Shown in pieces: positions 24,109-35,396 of a stretch of DNA of 64,000 bases (position 1 is its first letter; every line of letters begins with the position of its first letter). The position numbers were made by a program, and so were the translations under genes. The stretch is from NCBI GenBank assembly GCA_030770535.1, contig JASVEC010000022.1, forward strand, positions 124,001 to 188,000, written 5' to 3'. The notes beneath the pieces were generated by a model. That model ran no database searches, was not told where the DNA came from, and saw only the letters and a list, made by a program, of their open reading frames with translations. This DNA is from Batkoa obscura. Its lineage: Eukaryota > Entomophthoromycota > Entomophthoromycetes > Entomophthorales > Batkoaceae.

Positions 24109-25372
24109 TTAAGAATCAATTAAAGCTAAATTTTCAGGCTTATAACGTTCACCAACAATGTTGATCTCATTAACTAATTGACGAATTTGTTGATCTTCTT
24201 CATTAGTAATAATAATATCTTTAGAAGCAACATTTTCTTCCAAATATTTTAATCTTTTAGTACCTGGAATAGGGATAAAAAGATCACCCTAATAAGATTC
24301 ATGATAAGCATTTTAAAAATTTGACTAAAAACTAAATTTTACCTGAGCTAAAACCCAAGAGATACATAATTGAGATGCTTTAATTTCTTTCTTTAACGCA
24401 ATTTCTTCCAATTTTCTTACCAATTGAAGATTATGTTGTGCATTTTCTACAGATAATTTAGGAATCCCATTCTTACGATAATCATTATCTTCTAACTTAT
24501 TCACATCCACTTTACCAGTTAAAAATCCTCTTCCTAAGGGTGAATAGGCAACTACAGCTACACCTAATTCCTTACATGCTTCTAATAAGCCATTCTTTTC
24601 AATAAATGTTTCCCATGGACTTGTAAAAGTGTTGTCAATATTTAATTACATTTTACTTTTATTTTGACCTTACCTATATTCAACTTGTACAGCAGCAATA
24701 GGATGAACTTTATAAGCTCTTCTTAATGTAGCAGCACTGCATTCTGATAATCCAAGGTATTTAACTTTACCTTCTTTAACTAACTCAGCCATTGCTTCAA
24801 CAGTTTCTTCAATTGGACTAACAATTCCATTAATTTAATACCTTCATTAATAAAGGACACTTACGTTTTTGGATCAACTCTATGTTGATAATATAAATCA
24901 ATAGAATCCACACCTAATCTTTCTAAGCTTTTATTACAACATTGTTTCACATATTCTCTATCCCCTCTTATTGTAAAATTAAATGTTTTTGGATCAAATA
25001 CCATGGAAAATTTGGTACATAAAAAGATATCTTTTCGACGAGATTTTAATACTTTGGCTAATAATTTTTCATTTTCCCCTTGACCATAAACATCCTAAAT
25101 GAAAAAATAAAAGGTCTATTCTAGAATTGTTTTTTTAAATAAAAATTGAGTAAACTTACGGCCGTATCCCAAAATGTACATCCTAGATCAATGGATCGAT
25201 TTAATACTTTTAAACACTCTTCTTCATCTGACGTTCCATATCCAAAACTCATACCCATACACCCTAACCCAATACTAGATACCATGGGGCCATCTTTACC
25301 TATTTATTATCTTAGTTTATTGCTATCTTAAGTCATTGGCCAATTACCTAATCGTCTTTGTGGAAATTGCAT
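24109..25372 (-). CDS. Aldo/keto reductase (AKR13-like)
   Basis: NADP-dependent oxidoreductase of about 331 residues. Six exons: 25348-25372 (25 nt), 25160-25299, 24865-25094, 24674-24817, 24343-24619 and 24109-24288; they sum to an exact frame. The TIM-barrel signature is complete: Asp in FWDTA, Tyr in DVYG, Lys in CTKF and His in YYQHRVDP, which form the catalytic tetrad. The late block FIPIPGTKR binds NADPH. It resembles the fission yeast YakC group, which reduces aldehydes and ketones of unknown physiological identity. Cytosolic by lack of signals. A second, broken copy lies at 37853-39045; that copy lacks the first intron present here. Confidence 0.92.
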
Positions 25373-26061
25373 ATTTTATTTTTCATAAAAAGATAAAGTT
25401 GATTTTGATTTGAATATGGTTAAATCTAATTTTATAAAAACGTAGAATTACGTCGACTTGATTTTGATGACACTATGAATAAGTCAGTTTTATTTGGTAA
25501 CTTTACTTAATGTAGCTTACTCTATTAGGTGGAAATTTTGAATCTTATAGTGATACACTATTTGATAAGTTTTATATTATAACAAAAAAAATGGTAATAA
25601 CATATTCAAAAATTTTCTTATATTGTTTATATTAAATTTCTTTTATAAATAGTAAAAGTTATAGCAATTTGAAGATATTAAATTCAAGTTCAAATGGTCT
25701 CGGCTTTAAACGTTTCAGTTACATAGATTTGAACGCTTTTAAATATTAATTTGAATATTATTTTATTCATGCTTTAAACTTAAAAAATAAAAAATAGTTG
25801 AAATGAAGAGAGGCATTTCAATATGATGTGTTTTTTGGTTTCACCACTTTTTCCATTTTTTAAGTGCTACTGAGTAAAAAAATTGTTTGTAGAAGTCTTA
25901 AAACGGAAAAAGTAGTGAAACCAAAAAAAACATCCTCATGTTTATTCTAGTTGATAATTTGAATAATTTGTAATAAAACTTTATTAAAAATAAGTAATTA
26001 ATATAATACTCGCAATTTTAATATAAAAATAGCCAAGTACAACCTCAAAGATGTTAATTTA
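25373..26061. other. Intergenic with hairpin MITE
   Basis: About 690 bases between the reductase start and the end of aminopeptidase 2. It contains the longer hairpin variant of the miniature element (25824-25938). The rest is AT-rich with no gene. Confidence 0.5.
25824..25938 (+). mobile_element. MITE copy 4, long-hairpin variant
   Basis: 115-bp copy in which the inverted ends extend much further than in other copies. The left end, from GATGTGTTTTTTGGTTTCAC on through ACTTTTTCC, is mirrored by the right end GGAAAAAGTAGTGAAACC followed by AAAAAAAACATC, giving a stem of nearly 30 bp. The centre keeps the TTTAAGTGCTA...TTGTTTGTAGAAGTCTTAAA core. It looks like a sub-type in which the left arm was copied onto the right. 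Confidence 0.75.
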
Positions 26062-28818
26062 TTAAGGTTGAACAGTGTACTCTTGCTTTATCAGCCAACT
26101 TTCAAGTTGATTAGAAGCCTTTTCGACAAAATTAACATTCATTTCAACCTTTTCAATGGTATTATCAAGGGCCATATTGAACGAAGAGTGATTTTTAACT
26201 TCAAAGAAATCCTTTAAATCCTTTAAATCTTTTTTAGAGGCTAAAAGACTAGCAGAGGAGCGTAATATTTCACCCAAAGTAGACACATTATGTTTATACC
26301 TGCCTTCGAGTAACTCCCAGTTATCTTTAACGAACTGCCAAGTTAAATCTCGGGCTTTTGGATTCAATGCTAAAATCGAAATCAAAAAGCAAGTGTCTTG
26401 GGCACGAACTTCTGTAGAAATGGTATATCTTAAAGTTTCTTCAATCAATTCTTGATCTTGAGTAAAACATAAAGCCATTGAAGCAGTAAGTTGTTGTTGA
26501 GCAGTAGGCGCTAACATGGAAATAATTTTAACTTGTGCATATTGATCAATTGTTCCAAATTTAGCAGCAACCCTTAAAAATAGGGGTCTTATATCATTAG
26601 CTATACTCATATCTTCATTATGTAACCAATTTTCATAAAGTTCTAACATCTTATCAATTGTTTCTTTATGATTTGAATTACACAAAATTTCAATGATGGT
26701 TGCCCGAAGCGTTCCAGTGCTTTCTTTATCATTAGGTGTGGTATGAAATCCATATTCATTTAATATTGGCTTAAAAAAGGCAATTTTTAAATTGTTCAAT
26801 CCATTTTGAATGTGTTCTGGGGCATTATAAAATAAAGAGGAGATGTTATTTAAATTTTTGGATATTTCTCTCAAGACTCTATATAACCAAATGATTTAAT
26901 AATTTATATTATACATGTATAATGAACTTACAATGGATTCTTTTCATTTTTAAATTTAAATACAAAATTTAAATAAAATGTAATACTTAAATGTCCAGAA
27001 ATAGCTGTATGATAAACATCAGATAATAAACCTATTTTATCTGAATCTGTTAAAGAACTTCCGAATTCAATTTGTTTTCCTAAATCTAATAAACATTGTT
27101 CATCATAACATACTCTATAGACACCAATAGAATTATTATTAAACTTAATAAATTGATTTAATTGGATATCTAAGATCATTTGTTTTTCATTTAATACTTC
27201 AATTGAATTTGATTGATTTAATAATAATGGTATCCACCAAAGTGTAGTTGTATCTTTGTCTTTAGTATCATTATTAGAATAAAATCTACTTTGCTCAATT
27301 AATAATTGATTATTATTATGATATTTGACTGACAATAATGGATATCCAGCTACATTAGTCCATAAATCCATAAACTCTGATACTGGTTTATTAGAAGCTT
27401 GTTCTAGACATTGCCATAACTCACTAGTAGTTGCATTTGAATACTGATATTTATTAAGATAAATTCTTATTCCTTCAAAAAAGTTATCCTCACCAAGGTA
27501 GGAAAATAACATTCTTAAAATAGAAGCTCCTTTAGAATAGGAAATATCATCAAAAATCTGTCCAATTTCCTCTGGATCATTGACAGGTACCTGTATGGGA
27601 TGTGAAGCTTTTAAGGCATCTAAGTTTAAAGCATTATGTAAATTATCTAATATAAACTTCGTCCATACATCCCATTCTGGGAATAATTTATCCACTGCAT
27701 AACTAGCAATATATGTTGCAAACCCTTCTTTTAACCAAAGTTGAGACCACCATTCTAAGGCTACTAAATTACCGAACCATTGATGTGCTACCTCATGAGC
27801 CACGTTATCAGCAACGCTTTGGGTCGATTCAAGAGAACTGATCCCATCCTCATTTAATAAACGTACTGTTCGGAATGTAATTAAGCCCCAATTTTCCATG
27901 GCTGCTATATTAAAATCAGGTATAGCAATTAAATCCAATTTTTTGATTGGATAAGGTTGGTTAAATAACTTGTAATACAAATCCATTGATCTTACAGCCA
28001 CATTTAAAGCAAATTTACCAAGATGAGCGCTACCGCGTGTGGCGTACACTCTTGTTACTATGTCTTGCTCTACAGTTCGACCTTCAACATAATCAAAATC
28101 ACCGATTGCAAATGCAACTATCTATGAAATGGGATTAAATAATAATGATTAACAAAATATTAAGTTACATAAGTTGACATGTTTGGAGTTCTTTCAAAAG
28201 TATATTCATCAAATCTCTCTCCATTGATTTCAATCTCATTTTTTGATTCAACTGGCGTATTAGCTAACGCTATCAAATCTTTTTCAACTATTAATTTTAT
28301 GTCAAAAGTTGCCCTTAACGCTGGCTAAAAAAAAACAAATTAAAGGTAAAAATAGATAATAAAATGCTTACCTCATCCCAACAAGGGAAGGCTTGTCTAG
28401 CATCTGAAGATTCGAAATGGGTAGATACGACCATCTTTTCGTTACCCTCTAGATCATTATAAGAAGAACAATAAAATCCTGCCATTCCTCGATTAATTAT
28501 TCCATAAAACTCTATGTATAACGTCCACTTTTCATCTTTTTTTAAATAGTTGGTAAGCTTCAATGTACATGTTTGTTTTTCACTATTGACTATCTTTTCT
28601 GTAATTTCTATTTCACTATTATCTTCATCTTTAGTTATCTGGGTCACTTTTATATCAAGTGCTTTACAGTTGAATACAATACTATCCGTATCTTTCTTGA
28701 CTAACAAATTAATATGTACTAGACCTTCAAAAGTTAAGTTAGTTATATTTGGTAGAATCGTTAGATCATAATGGATAGGTTTGACAGCAGTTGGGAGTAA
28801 GCTTGGATTTTGTGTCAT
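26062..28818 (-). CDS. M1 family aminopeptidase, paralogue 2
   Basis: About 869 residues in four exons (28372-28818, 28169-28324, 26932-28121, 26062-26878) with the same intron positions as paralogue 1. The zinc site HEVAH (310-314) and Glu333 are intact. The exopeptidase motif reads AAMEN rather than GAMEN at about 274-278. The Gly in this motif helps bind the free N terminus of the substrate, so specificity or rate may differ. The terminal domains differ clearly from paralogue 1, whereas 26927-27546 and 27668-27790 are identical in DNA. Probably cytosolic. The pair flanks three unrelated genes, so it is not a simple adjacent tandem duplication. Confidence 0.92.
26927..27546 (-). repeat. Conversion tract 1 in aminopeptidase 2
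   Basis: Partner of 18446-19065 at a constant offset of 8,481 bases; no indel or substitution seen over 620 bp. Confidence 0.85.
27668..27790 (-). repeat. Conversion tract 2 in aminopeptidase 2
   Basis: Partner of 19187-19309 at the same offset, 123 bp, identical. Confidence 0.8.
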
Positions 28819-29391
28819 TTAATTTTAATTTTGAAAAATCATTTTGACCCCTATTTATATTTAAAATATACTGAGAATAGTTTGTTTTGAAGAACCAAAA
28901 TTAAATATATGAGGAAATGACACTAGTTCTAATTAATTAAGGTTTAGAATTGACTAATTATGAAATTATGTTATTGGCTCAAATACCTATAGTTTAAGTC
29001 GAGTTGATATGTTATTTAACTGTTATGAGGTATGTTATTTCATAGTTTCTCTTGTAATCCTCTAATGACGGTATAAATCTTGAATACTAGATCCAGAATT
29101 GAGCTTTATTAAACTTTCACTTCAATATTAAATGTGACTGCGTGACTAAGTTGTACTTTTCTTTTTTAAAGAATTACCTTGTACAAAAGTGCTATCTTTT
29201 TTATACAAATTTTGAATATCTTTCGTACAAATTTTATAAATTTTTGAAACTAAATTAGCTTTAGATATAGTTTAAAATACACCATTGACTATTCATTATT
29301 TTTCAATTACTATATCTTAAAATTTTATAAAAAACTGTACGTAAGTATATAAACTAAACTATTAAATTTAGCAAAGCATCAGCTGTTTTAT
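28819..29391. other. Intergenic
   Basis: About 570 AT-rich bases between aminopeptidase 2 (start side) and the COQ8-type gene (end side). No feature is recognised beyond the expected promoter. Confidence 0.4.
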
Positions 29392-31691
29392 TTATAACTT
29401 CCCTTCGATTTTAAATTTTCCTATAGTGTCATAAAACAATTGAGAACACTTAACTTTAGCTCTTAACCTTGAGCATAATAAAAAGGCACCGGATAGCTTT
29501 CTATGTAGTGAATAGGTTTGCTCAGGTGGGGGTGTGAGTCTTAAATTTAACATAACTGGAATAAGATCTCTGACTCTTTTAGTAATAGTTTGATCCGAAA
29601 AATCATACTCCGCATCTTCTTTCACTTGGAAGGGTTCTGCTAATGTTAATATTGAATTAATATGCGCTTCCTTCATAGTGCTATGTTCATCACCAGTTAA
29701 ATAGCCTAAGCGATAGGAATAGTCCAAGCAACCTTCACGATCATTTTCTGCTGCTGCTTTTAACACACCTAAATAATTTGAAAGGAAAGCATCATCAAAT
29801 TCTCTTGTAGCCCCAAAGTCTAATAACCCAATCTAGTTAAAGTGGTTATTTTAATTTAATATTGCCTTATCATTAAATTTTTTACTTTATGCTCAACTGG
29901 GTCATACAAGAAATTTGTCCAATTAGGGTCTGTTTGCATGAATTTAAATTCGAATAGTTCTCTTAAGCATAATTCCATAATTTTAGTAGCAATCTATAAA
30001 GAAAATTATTATCGATTTATATATTTTCATATTACTTATTACCCAATCCCTAACCTCTTGCTTTGTATCTAATATTTGATTGAGAGGCACTCCAGGTAAA
30101 CGTTCCATAGTCAATACGTTACTTGTTGTAAGCTCCTTATAGATAGCAGGCACATGATATTCGGGACTATCCTTTAAAGCCTCTTTAAACATCTCAGCAT
30201 ATTTTGCTTCTCTCAAGTAATCAGTTTCCCACTTCAACTCCATTCTAGTTACTTGGATAGTTTTATCTAAGTATAAACCACGAGGTAATATTTTTGACGC
30301 TAATAAAAGTAGCTTTAAACTATCTAGATCACTATCGATTGATTGTGCAACTCCAGGATATTGAACTTTCACTGCTGCTGGTCTTATTTGTTCAGAGGAA
30401 TCCTTTATCTTTGCCCAATGAACTTGTCCAATTGAAGCTGCAGCAAAAGGTGTCATTTCAAAATCCATCAATTTGTTTTGCCAGTCTTCTCCAATCTCTT
30501 CATTTAATACCCTCTATTATTATGTTATAAATATTCGTACATTAATAATGTAAGTATATTTACCTTTAATTGTTTCTGTGGCATGTAAGCACCTGAGTGT
30601 TGAATTTGAAATAAAATTTTCTCAATTTGAGGAGGCAATACATTAGCATCTTGAATCGCTAAAACTTGGCCTAATTTTTGAGCAGCTCCGCGCATTTTAG
30701 ATAATCGATTCACTAGCCTTTTTACATTACCTTCACTCCATAATGCCGATTCTAAAAATTATATTATTTTTATAAATCAAAGTTCATAATAGTTACCTCC
30801 TAATTCTGATTTTGAAAGCCCTACACTACGCTTAAACGCCTCCCCTAACATCCCTGACCCCATTGATACTGCTAAGCCTAACTATCTGTTATATATTTTC
30901 ATTTTTAAATATACAATAACTAACCTCCATATTGCAAAAATCTTCCAAATTTAGTGGTTGGAACATTAACCTCTAAGTATTCCTTTGGCCTACTATCATT
31001 CTAATAATTTTTTTAATAAATGTTTAGAGATGAAATCGTGCAGTTTATTTATAACAGCTATAGTTTAAATTACCTGGTATTGAGTCTCAACAGTATACTC
31101 TCTATTTCTATCATGTAAAATTCCTGGATTGCTTCCTTTAATTTCGGGAATAGTTTCTTTAGTTTCAAAATTAGGAACTGAATTTAGGTCTGATTTTGGA
31201 ACCATAGCTGAGTCATCTGTAATTTCTGAAGCCTTTTTAGGTAATTCCATCACTTTCTCTTCAGTATTTGGTAATTCCATGCCATGATTCAGTTTACTAT
31301 CTATTTTTTCAATCTCATTTTTTTCATTTAAAATCCTCATTTCATTTTCCTCATTTTGCTTTCTAATATCCTCCTGCTTCTCACCTAAATTGGGATAAAT
31401 TTCATTTTCTTCTAAATCTCTTGCTAAACCGCGCTCTTTTTCAGTTAAGCAATCACTATTGTCCATTTGGTTTATAGAATTATTGAATTTTCTACCTGAT
31501 TCTGTAAACTTAACTCCTACATCTTTGAACTCAGTTTGATTCCATTTTCCTTCCTCTTGAAACTTAGGTAATCCAGAAGTCTTATATTTAAGTTTCAAAT
31601 CAATTAATGTATGGTTTATGGCTATTCTAGCAATGTTAGTTACTGAACTACCCACTCCATATAAATCTGCTAATTTTCGTGTCAGTGGCAT
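29392..31691 (-). CDS. COQ8: COQ8/ADCK-type atypical kinase
   Basis: UbiB-family protein of about 660 residues. Seven exons read as 31074-31691, 30925-31000, 30797-30877, 30564-30751, 30043-30513, 29886-29993 and 29392-29832, giving an exact frame. Diagnostic motifs: KxGQ helix ([16 protein letters not shown]), the Ala-rich loop [12 protein letters not shown] that replaces the kinase Gly-rich loop, the Lys in [10 protein letters not shown], ExD in [12 protein letters not shown], and DFG in [10 protein letters not shown]. Known homologues are mitochondrial ATPases needed for coenzyme Q synthesis. The first exon encodes a roughly 200-residue low-complexity Glu/Lys/Asn linker before the kinase-like core. 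The start chosen is [14 protein letters not shown]; an in-frame ATG at 31763 would add 24 residues, including a basic stretch that could help mitochondrial import. Confidence 0.92.
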
Positions 31692-31938
31692 TCTAAAAAA
31701 TAAAAAATTGCTTAGGTTAAAATTTCGATTATACGATTTCGATTGCCGATTAAGGGAGAGCAATAGCCAATAAAATAAGCGTATATAATAATGAAATCAA
31801 TGAAGTTAATATAAAATAAAAGTAATTTTATAATAAAAATAATACTTATCAGAATAATAAAAGAATGTTAATAATATCATTACTTTTATAAAACAAGTCA
31901 TAAATCGAACGCTTTGTTTAATAAATCATTTTTATTTT

Positions 31939-33618
31939 TTATTCCACCTTTTTATGTTTAATAGAAGGTTTGAAAATCCTTACTAAAATAGCTTTAGCAG
32001 CCCGATAAAATCCATAGATAAACAAAAAGGCAACTAAGAAGTTCAATCCGATAAGATCCAAAGAGTATAACTTTATGAAGTTCATTCTATTACTGATTGG
32101 AACCAAATGTTCAATTTCACATGGAGGTAAGTTAGAAGTAGGATCATATGGTTTCAATTTTCTACAAATTTTAGCAATCTTAGCAAAATCCTCAATGACT
32201 TTAGCTCCCAGTTGGATTCGTAAATCACTACCATCAGCTAACAATTTTAATCTTTCTAGATTCATTTGGATACTTTGATTTTTGTCTTGGATCATTTCAG
32301 TAATTGCAGGTATTAACTCATCCTCGATCTGTTCAAAAGCAATATGTTTACCTATCCCAATAGACTCTACTTTAGCTGCATTACGTGCCTGATCTCCAAA
32401 AGTTGGCATACAAATCATTGGAGTCATAGCATCAATGGCTTCAAATACACTTTCTAGTCCTGAATGAGTAATAAATAGTTTCACATTTTCATGTTGCAAT
32501 ATTTCTGATTGTGGAGCCCATTTTAATAATCTAATATGCTCATATTTACCTTTGATTATTTCAGATGTCTTTACTTTTTTGCCGTTATAGCTTATATCTT
32601 CTGGTAATAGATCTAAAGATTCCACCGAGCGTACTAATCCCCAAATAGCACCATCAATGACTTTAGAGTCAATTAATGTTAAAATTTTTTGTAATAATAA
32701 ACTCATAGTATGTTTATCTATTATACTCAAAGATCCATACCCAATATAAAGGATCGATTTATGCTCATCTATAAAACTTTGAATTTCTGAACTAACTTTG
32801 TTACTTGATTTTGGCAAAATAGGCCCTATAGTTTTAATAATAGGTGGTAACTCTTGTGCCAATTCAAATCCAAAGAAAGTATTGGCAAGTCCTAATCCAT
32901 AATTAAAATTTCCTGCATATCCTTTAGCACCAATAACATTATATTTCTTTCTTAACCCTTTAGTCATTTTAATATAATTCAACCCTCTTTTTGTTCTTTC
33001 GAAAGCATGGATAACTTTATAATAATATCTTGTAAAAAAGTCCATACCTTCGGTCGTAAGTGGGGCATACCAAGTGGTTGATATCTTGAATGCAGGCGTC
33101 ATCGGAATCAATAAATCTAAGGATTGAATTCCGATAATTAGAGGTAAGCCATTACTTTGTGCTACATCTTGACATGGATTCGACATAAAATCACATATCA
33201 TTAAATCATACTTATTTTCTTTTACTAGTTGATTTAATTTGGGATAATTGGCTTCATAGGTATAAGTAAATAAATCTACCATTCTATCTGGAAATAAAGC
33301 TTTATGTATACCAGCATAACTTATAGGTATCTCGGTACTATATAAACTATGGAGATTTACGGTGTCTGGTGGAGCGGTATCAAATATTATTGAGCTTACA
33401 TTATAACCCTTATTGTAATGGGCGTTATCTGAGGAAGATACAAAAGTGAATTCATGACCTTTTTGCTGTAATACTTTAAATATCTCAAAGAATGATTTTA
33501 CATGGGATCTACTACTTATATCACAGAAAATTAACACATTCAATGGCTTATCAGCTAAGGTAGTTGCTGCTATTGAGTTTGTTAGTAAGATTAGAACGAA
33601 ATAAATAAATTTCAACAT
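31939..33618 (-). CDS. UDP-glycosyltransferase, ER membrane type
   Basis: Intronless GT1-family enzyme of 559 residues with the layout of animal UGTs. A signal peptide covers about 1-18, followed by a variable acceptor domain. The UDP-sugar signature runs about 365-410: WAPQSEILQHENVKLFITHSG, then EAIDAMTPMICMPTFGDQ. One membrane helix lies near residues 515-537 and the tail ends KHKKVE. The dilysine KKxx at the end is a known ER-retrieval signal for type I membrane proteins. The enzyme should transfer a sugar from UDP-sugar to small lipophilic acceptors in the ER lumen, in detoxification or sterol/lipid conjugation. The conserved 'HxGxxS' His and the sugar-binding DQ pair are present. Confidence 0.9.
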   Translation of the reverse strand: MLKFIYFVLILLTNSIAATTLADKPLNVLIFCDISSRSHVKSFFEIFKVLQQKGHEFTFVSSSDNAHYNKGYNVSSIIFDTAPPDTVNLHSLYSTEIPISYAGIHKALFPDRMVDLFTYTYEANYPKLNQLVKENKYDLMICDFMSNPCQDVAQSNGLPLIIGIQSLDLLIPMTPAFKISTTWYAPLTTEGMDFFTRYYYKVIHAFERTKRGLNYIKMTKGLRKKYNVIGAKGYAGNFNYGLGLANTFFGFELAQELPPIIKTIGPILPKSSNKVSSEIQSFIDEHKSILYIGYGSLSIIDKHTMSLLLQKILTLIDSKVIDGAIWGLVRSVESLDLLPEDISYNGKKVKTSEIIKGKYEHIRLLKWAPQSEILQHENVKLFITHSGLESVFEAIDAMTPMICMPTFGDQARNAAKVESIGIGKHIAFEQIEDELIPAITEMIQDKNQSIQMNLERLKLLADGSDLRIQLGAKVIEDFAKIAKICRKLKPYDPTSNLPPCEIEHLVPISNRMNFIKLYSLDLIGLNFLVAFLFIYGFYRAAKAILVRIFKPSIKHKKVE

Positions 33619-35296
33619 TTCCTGAGTTAGGGATTACAGCTATCTTTCTCTTGCTTATATACTTTTCACTATTATCTATAAATAAAGATCACTTATCACA
33701 AGCTATTCAATGAAATCTATTTATTGACTTATTTAATTAAAATATTATTTTATTTAGAAAATACCTATTTTTTTATTTTATTTGTATCCTTTTATGGGCT
33801 AAAAACCACTGTTATAAATTCACATTATTCCATAATCTTATTATTTATGTTGCTTTTTAAGTCTTATAAATACCAAATTATATTGACATTTATTATTTTA
33901 ACTATTTTTGTTCTTATTTGTTCCTTTTATGCATCTTCATGTAATAAATGCCACTTTCCTAATTATAAACTTGAAAAAGATAGAATTTTACAAATCATTA
34001 ATTTATTAGTTCTATTTTTGATATCACCTTTTAGAGGGTTTTGTCACTAAAGTAATAACAATAAATTAATGTTAAGAATAAAGGTACAAAGTTTCGGTAT
34101 TTCGGATTACTTGGTTAAGCTATCAGCGACTAAGTAATGTTATTTAAATGAATTATTTTGGTCATCTTTTTCTTTTCATCTCTTGCTTTTGGCCTTGTTA
34201 GTAACGCTTTTTTATATCTCCTGCTATAACTTATTGGTATATGAGTTAGTTTAAAAGCTCAGTTCAATTTCTGTCCAATATAGATTTTTAGTAAAAATTA
34301 TAAATTAAGCACAAGGTACTAGAAATTAGTTGCTTTTTTCCTTAAGTAAAATTACTCATATATGAATGGTTTTTTGTCTAATATTTAGTATTTTTTTCAA
34401 ATTTACATTACATAGAAAATGAACAAAATAAGTGAAATGGAAAACCTTGGCCTTAGTTTTAACCGAGCTTTTACTTACTCATATACATAACATTTAGCTA
34501 TATAAAAACAAAATATGTAATAAATGCTTCGAAGTTACTATGGATTATGTATTCATTCAATCCCTATTTTTTTAGACATTGTAATAAAATAAATTTTCAT
34601 TAATTTCTGATTATATGCATGCTATAGTTAAAACACAGTTCATCGTATCATTTATTACCTTGGTATCTTAATACAAACAATATTAAATATTCTTGAATTT
34701 AATTTCAATATTCTAAAACACCAATTTTAGTAAATTCATTTTTTTCAAATTTTTATTTCTACTTTAATAGCTTTGGACTTCTTTAAGGAAATGCTATCAT
34801 GTAGATACTAGATAGCTGGCAGGTATTTTGTTAATAATGAAATAAAAATATGATTAAATCAAAGCCATAAGAGAATGAACATTAGTTAAAGATAATTTTG
34901 ATTTTAACTATTTTTTACCAAATTCTATGAAGAGCTAAGCCTCCTATGGTCGTTTATCAAATAAATTCATAAAACTAATGAAAATGAAAGGTAAGCCACT
35001 TGCTTGGGACATCTCTGCTTTTTTTGTTTACAGGTATTCTAGCGTTAACTAATTAAATTCGTTTTAGCACGCTATTTTGCATTCGATTTTTTTAAATTTA
35101 ATATATGGGGATGTATTTTTAATAATTTTTGATAATTTACCTAAAAATTTATTATAAATCAATGTTTTTTTAACTATTATTACATGTACTATCTTAAGCA
35201 TACTCGTTTAAATATTTAGTTAATACTTGAAATAAGCAAGAGCTGTTTATTAGCTTTTCGAATATACATCGATTTTTTTTAAATCTTTGCAATATA
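33619..35296. other. Gene-poor region upstream of UGT
   Basis: About 1.7 kb with no gene I can support. TATATAAG (33654-33661, minus strand) about 36 bases before the UGT start codon is a plausible TATA box. The open stretch at 33724-34050 begins at a non-ATG codon and is Ile/Leu/Phe-rich, as random AT-rich DNA would be. A truncated miniature-element end lies at about 35106-35150. Confidence 0.5.
35106..35150 (-). mobile_element. Truncated MITE fragment
   Basis: TGGGGATGTATTTTTAATAATTTTTG, bordered by TA at the left, matches one end of the family and then decays. It lies about 150 bases before the full copy at 35297-35396. Confidence 0.5.
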
Positions 35297-35396
35297 TGGG
35301 GGTGTTTTTTTTAGCTTCATTATTTTTTCCATTTTTTAAGCACTATTTAAGCGGAAAGATTGTTAGTAAAATTCTTAAACAAAAAATACATCCCCA
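35297..35396 (+). mobile_element. MITE copy 5
   Basis: 100-bp copy with clean ends: TGGGGGTGTTTTTTTTAGC and ATACATCCCCA, flanked by TA on both sides. The core GCACTATTTAAGCGGAAAG and TGTTAGTAAAATTCTTAAAC are intact. It is one of the best copies for defining the family. Confidence 0.88.

Noticed and set aside
33724-34050. Hydrophobic 108-residue open frame
   Set aside because: No ATG start, Ile/Leu/Phe-rich composition expected from AT-rich DNA, and it overlaps the upstream region of the UGT gene.
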